Positions 61,211 through 64,000 of a stretch of DNA of 64,000 nt are shown here, one piece after another. The translations under genes were made by a program, and so were the position numbers. The notes beneath the pieces were generated by a model that was given only the letters and a program-made list of their open reading frames with translations, was not told the origin of the DNA and searched no databases. Each line of letters starts with the position of its first letter. Position 1 is the first letter of the stretch. The stretch comes from Chlorocebus sabaeus (taxonomy: Eukaryota > Chordata > Mammalia > Primates > Cercopithecidae): assembly GCF_047675955.1 (NCBI RefSeq), contig NC_132912.1:80810382-80874381 (forward strand), given 5' to 3'.

Positions 61211-61800
61211 CTTCTATGTACAGTTTAATAAATAGTTTAAAAGTGATTGCTAGTATAACCACCACCCAGGACAAGAAATGAAACATTGTTAGAATCTCTT
61301 GCCTATTTCCTTCCCCTATACTCCCTAAAGTCAGGCCTACTCTGATTTTGTGGTAGCAAATCTCTTTCTTTTCTTGATAAATTTACCACTTACATTACTA
61401 CCAAGCATATATATACCGCTAAACCATGCACTTTAACTCTATTTTTCTAGTTTATATAAATGTACTTACACTGTTGTCTTTTGTGCCTTGCTTTTTAAAA
61501 TTCAGTGCTATCGTTGTTAGATTCACCTGTTTTTGTATTTTAAAATTCAATGTTATATTTGTAAGATTAATCATTGTTTTTGTCTATAGCTGTAGTTGAA
61601 TTTTTATTATTGTATAATATTCCATTATATGACTATCCACAATTCATCCTTTTTCTAATGGCATTTAAGTTGTTTCCATATTGAAGCTATTACGATGTTT
61701 GGATATGTGTCTTGGTAGGCAGATAGCCATGCATTCTGGTGGGGGATACACTTAGGAGTGTAATGGGTGGTCACAAGTACGAGTTATAATCGTATTTAAA
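61211..61800 (-). mobile_element. Old L1 (L1M-type) 3' region
   Basis: ATAATATTCCATTATATGAC, GGCATTTAAGTTGTTTCCAT and ACACTTAGGAGTGTAATGGG are diverged antisense L1 blocks. Confidence 0.65.
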
Positions 61801-61816
61801 CATTTTAACATCATCA

Positions 61817-62143
61817 AGGTGCAGTGGCTCCCCAGCACTTTGGGAAACTGAGGAGGTGAGGACCACCTGAGGCCAGCACTTTGAGGCTGCAGTGAGCTAG
61901 AATCGCACTCCTGTTCTCCAGGATTGCTTGAGGTCAGGAGTTCGAGACTAGCCTGGGCAACATAGCAGGACTCTGTCTCTACAAAAAATTAAAAATTAGC
62001 CAGGCAAGGCGGTGCACACCTGTAGCCGTGGCTACTCAGGAGGCTGAGGAGGGAGGATTGAATGAGCCCAGGAGTTCAAGGTTACAGTGAGCTATGACCA
62101 CACCACTACATTCCAGCCTGGGTAACAGAGCAAGCTCCTGTTT
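61817..62143 (+). mobile_element. Old rearranged Alu (J-type)
   Basis: The left arm is scrambled: an AGCACTTTGAGGCTGCAGTG piece precedes GGTCAGGAGTTCGAGACTAG. The right arm is normal and diverged. Confidence 0.8.
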
Positions 62144-62159
62144 CAAGATAAGGAAATAG

Positions 62160-62455
62160 ATGGGGTGTGGTGGCTCACCTCTGTAATCCCAGCACTTTGG
62201 CAGGTTGAGGCAGGTGGATTGCTTGAGCTCAGGGCTTCAGTATCAGCCTGGGCAACGTGGCAAAACCCAATCTCCATAAAAAATACAAAAAATTAGCTAG
62301 ACATGGGGGCACACACCTGTAGTCCCAGCTACGCAGGAGGCTGGGGTGGCAGCATTGTTTGAGCCTGGGGGGTCAAGCCTATAGTGAGCCGTATTTGTGC
62401 CACTGCACTCCAGCCTAGGTGACAGAGTGAGATACTATCTCAAAAAAATTAAAAA
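62160..62455 (+). mobile_element. Old Alu (J-type)
   Basis: Full length from GTGTGGTGGCTCACCTC to an A-rich tail with TAAAA units. It follows the previous Alu head to tail. Confidence 0.9.
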
Positions 62456-62744
62456 TAAAATAAAGAAGTAAATAAAAAATTAAAATAAAAAAGGTACAGT
62501 AAAAATGTGGTATAAAAGATAAACAGTGGTACACCTGTATAGAGCATTTCCCATGAATGGAGCTTGCAGGACCGGAAGTTGCACTGGGTGAGTCACTGAG
62601 TGAACAGTGAGTGAATGTGAAGGCCTAGGATATTTCTGTACACTACTCTAGACTTTACGAACACTGCACACTTAGGCTACACTAAATTTATTTATCGTTT
62701 TTTTCTTTCATCAGTAACAAGTTAAGTTTCAGAAAAAAGAAATA

Positions 62745-63044
62745 GGCTGGGAACGGTGGCTCACCTCTGTAATCTCAGCACTTTGGGAGGCTGAAGCAGA
62801 TGGATCACCTGGGGGAGGAGCTCAAGCCCAGCCTAGCCAACATGGTGAAACACTGTCTTTACTAAAAATACAAAAATCAACCAGATATGGTGGTGCATTC
62901 CTGTAATCTCAGCTACTCGGGAGGCTGAGGCAGGAGAATTTCATGAACCCAGGAGGCAAAGGTTGCAGTATGCTGAGATCGCACCATTGCACCTCAGCCT
63001 GGGCGACAAGAGCAGACTCTGTCTCAAAAAAAAAAAAAAAAAAG
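62745..63044 (+). mobile_element. AluS-type SINE
   Basis: Full length, starting GGCTGGGAACGGTGGCTC, with an A tail at 63026-63043. Confidence 0.92.
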
Positions 63045-63725
63045 GGAAAGAAAACAAAGAAAAAGGAAAAAAAATAAATTTTATATACTGTAATTTTTTA
63101 CTTTATAAACTTTTTAATTTTCTTAATGTTTTGACTCAATAATAATCCTTAGCTTAAAGCACAAACACATTGTAAGGCTGTACACAAATATTTTCTTTCT
63201 TTATATACTAATTCTATAAGCTTTTTTCTATTAAAATTTTTAATTTTTTTTTTCTTATAAGACACAAACACACACATTAGCCTAGGTCTGCACAGGGTCA
63301 GGATCATTAACATTACTGTCTTCTATGTCTGCTTCTTGTCCCACTGGGAGGTCTTCAGGGACAATAGCATGCATGGAACTGTCATCTCCTATGATAATGA
63401 TGGCCTTCTTCCGGAATACCTCAAGGACCTACCTGGGGCTGTTTTACAGTTAACTTTAAAATAAGTACAAGGAGTGCACTCTAAAATCATGATAAAAAGT
63501 ATAGTATAGTTAATACATAAACTATTAACACAGTCATTTATTATCATTATCAAGTATTATGTACCATACATCTTTGTATGTGCTGTGCTTTCACAGGACT
63601 GGCAGTGCTGTAGGTTTGTTTATAGCAGCATCATCACAAACACATGAGTAATGCATTGTGCTATGACATTATAACAACTATGACTTCACTAAGACATAGG
63701 AGTTTTACAACTCTGTTATATAATC
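63045..63725. other. Unassigned sequence
   Basis: AT-rich. The middle (63290-63440), with CACAGGGTCAGGATCATTAA and TCATCTCCTATGATAATGAT, may be an old DNA-transposon (Tigger/mariner-like) piece, but I cannot assign it. Confidence 0.3.
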
Positions 63726-63729
63726 TTGT

Positions 63730-64000
63730 TTTTGTTTTTTTTTGTTTTTTTGTTTTTTTGAGACAAGAGTCTCACTCTGTCGCCCAGGCTGGAGTGCAGT
63801 GACACGATCTCAGCTCACTGCAACCTCCACCTCCTAGGTTCAAGCAATTCTCTGCCTCAGTCTCCCAAGTAGCTGGGATTACAGGTGCCTGCCACCATGC
63901 CCGGCTAATTTTTGTATTTTTAGTAGAGACAGGGTGTCACCATCTTGGCCAGGCTGGTCTGGAACTCCTGACCTTGTGATCCACCCACCTTGGCCTCCCA
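63730..64000 (-). mobile_element. AluS-type SINE, cut by the window end
   Basis: Antisense Alu with a T/G-rich head. It reaches CTTGGCCTCCCA at the last base, so about 45 bp are outside the window. Confidence 0.92.

Noticed and set aside
60926..61286. Lys/Arg/Glu-rich and Phe/Leu/Ser-rich ORFs on opposite strands
   Set aside because: They are translations of the GAAA tract and carry no coding signal.
46446..64000. MRLN coding sequence
   Set aside because: No frame on either strand matched the micropeptide start or transmembrane helix that I could see.

Overview
This window is primate nuclear DNA, most likely from an Old World monkey. About a quarter of it is Alu, and it holds L1, MIR/L2, MaLR and class I ERV sequence. 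Two young AluY copies (42001-42301 and 59304-59599) read GGCTCAAGCCTG at the 5' end and GAGATCC(A/G)GCCACTG in the right arm. I recall these states from the cercopithecid AluYR lineage, not from human AluY. No prokaryotic, plasmid or viral-genome gene organisation is present.

The only protein-coding gene I can support is the 3' end of CCDC6 (H4/D10S170, the RET fusion partner; human 10q21.2) on the + strand. It consists of the end of intron 7 (1-7126), exon 8 (7127-7251), intron 8 (7252-8615), the terminal coding exon (8616-8810), and a roughly 4.2-kb 3'UTR with almost no repeats, ending at an AATAAA at 12973. Both splice junctions follow GT-AG, and the reading frame gives the last ~106 residues of the protein.

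Everything from ~13.0 kb to 64.0 kb looks intergenic: unique DNA densely overwritten by transposons. The main structures are: (i) a complete MST-type MaLR provirus, 20325-24483, with matching 5-bp target duplications and a 5'-truncated L1 nested inside it; (ii) a MER1-type hAT element at 28266-28614 with an 8-bp duplication; (iii) a broken mosaic class I ERV at 30468-37220. Element (iii) has an LTR2-type 5' LTR, a Glu-tRNA primer site, gag remnants, an integrase tail, one env, then a second pol RNase H segment and a second, HERV-E-type env. This order matches what is known of the Harlequin family; (iv) a 5'-truncated, internally deleted HERV-H at about 42480-46445 that keeps its 3' LTR7; (v) an MLT1 LTR at 48870-49297, a probable solo LTR at 38725-39160, and many Alu, MIR, L2 and old L1 pieces.

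All viral reading frames are interrupted by stops, frameshifts or deletions, and none is an intact gene. I found no undescribed biological system. The most unusual observations are the env-to-pol junction in the mosaic ERV, a ~77-bp piece of HERV-H pol re-used at an internal deletion breakpoint, a 36-bp in-frame duplication in its RNase H region, and an AT-rich minisatellite where the polypurine tract before LTR7 should be.
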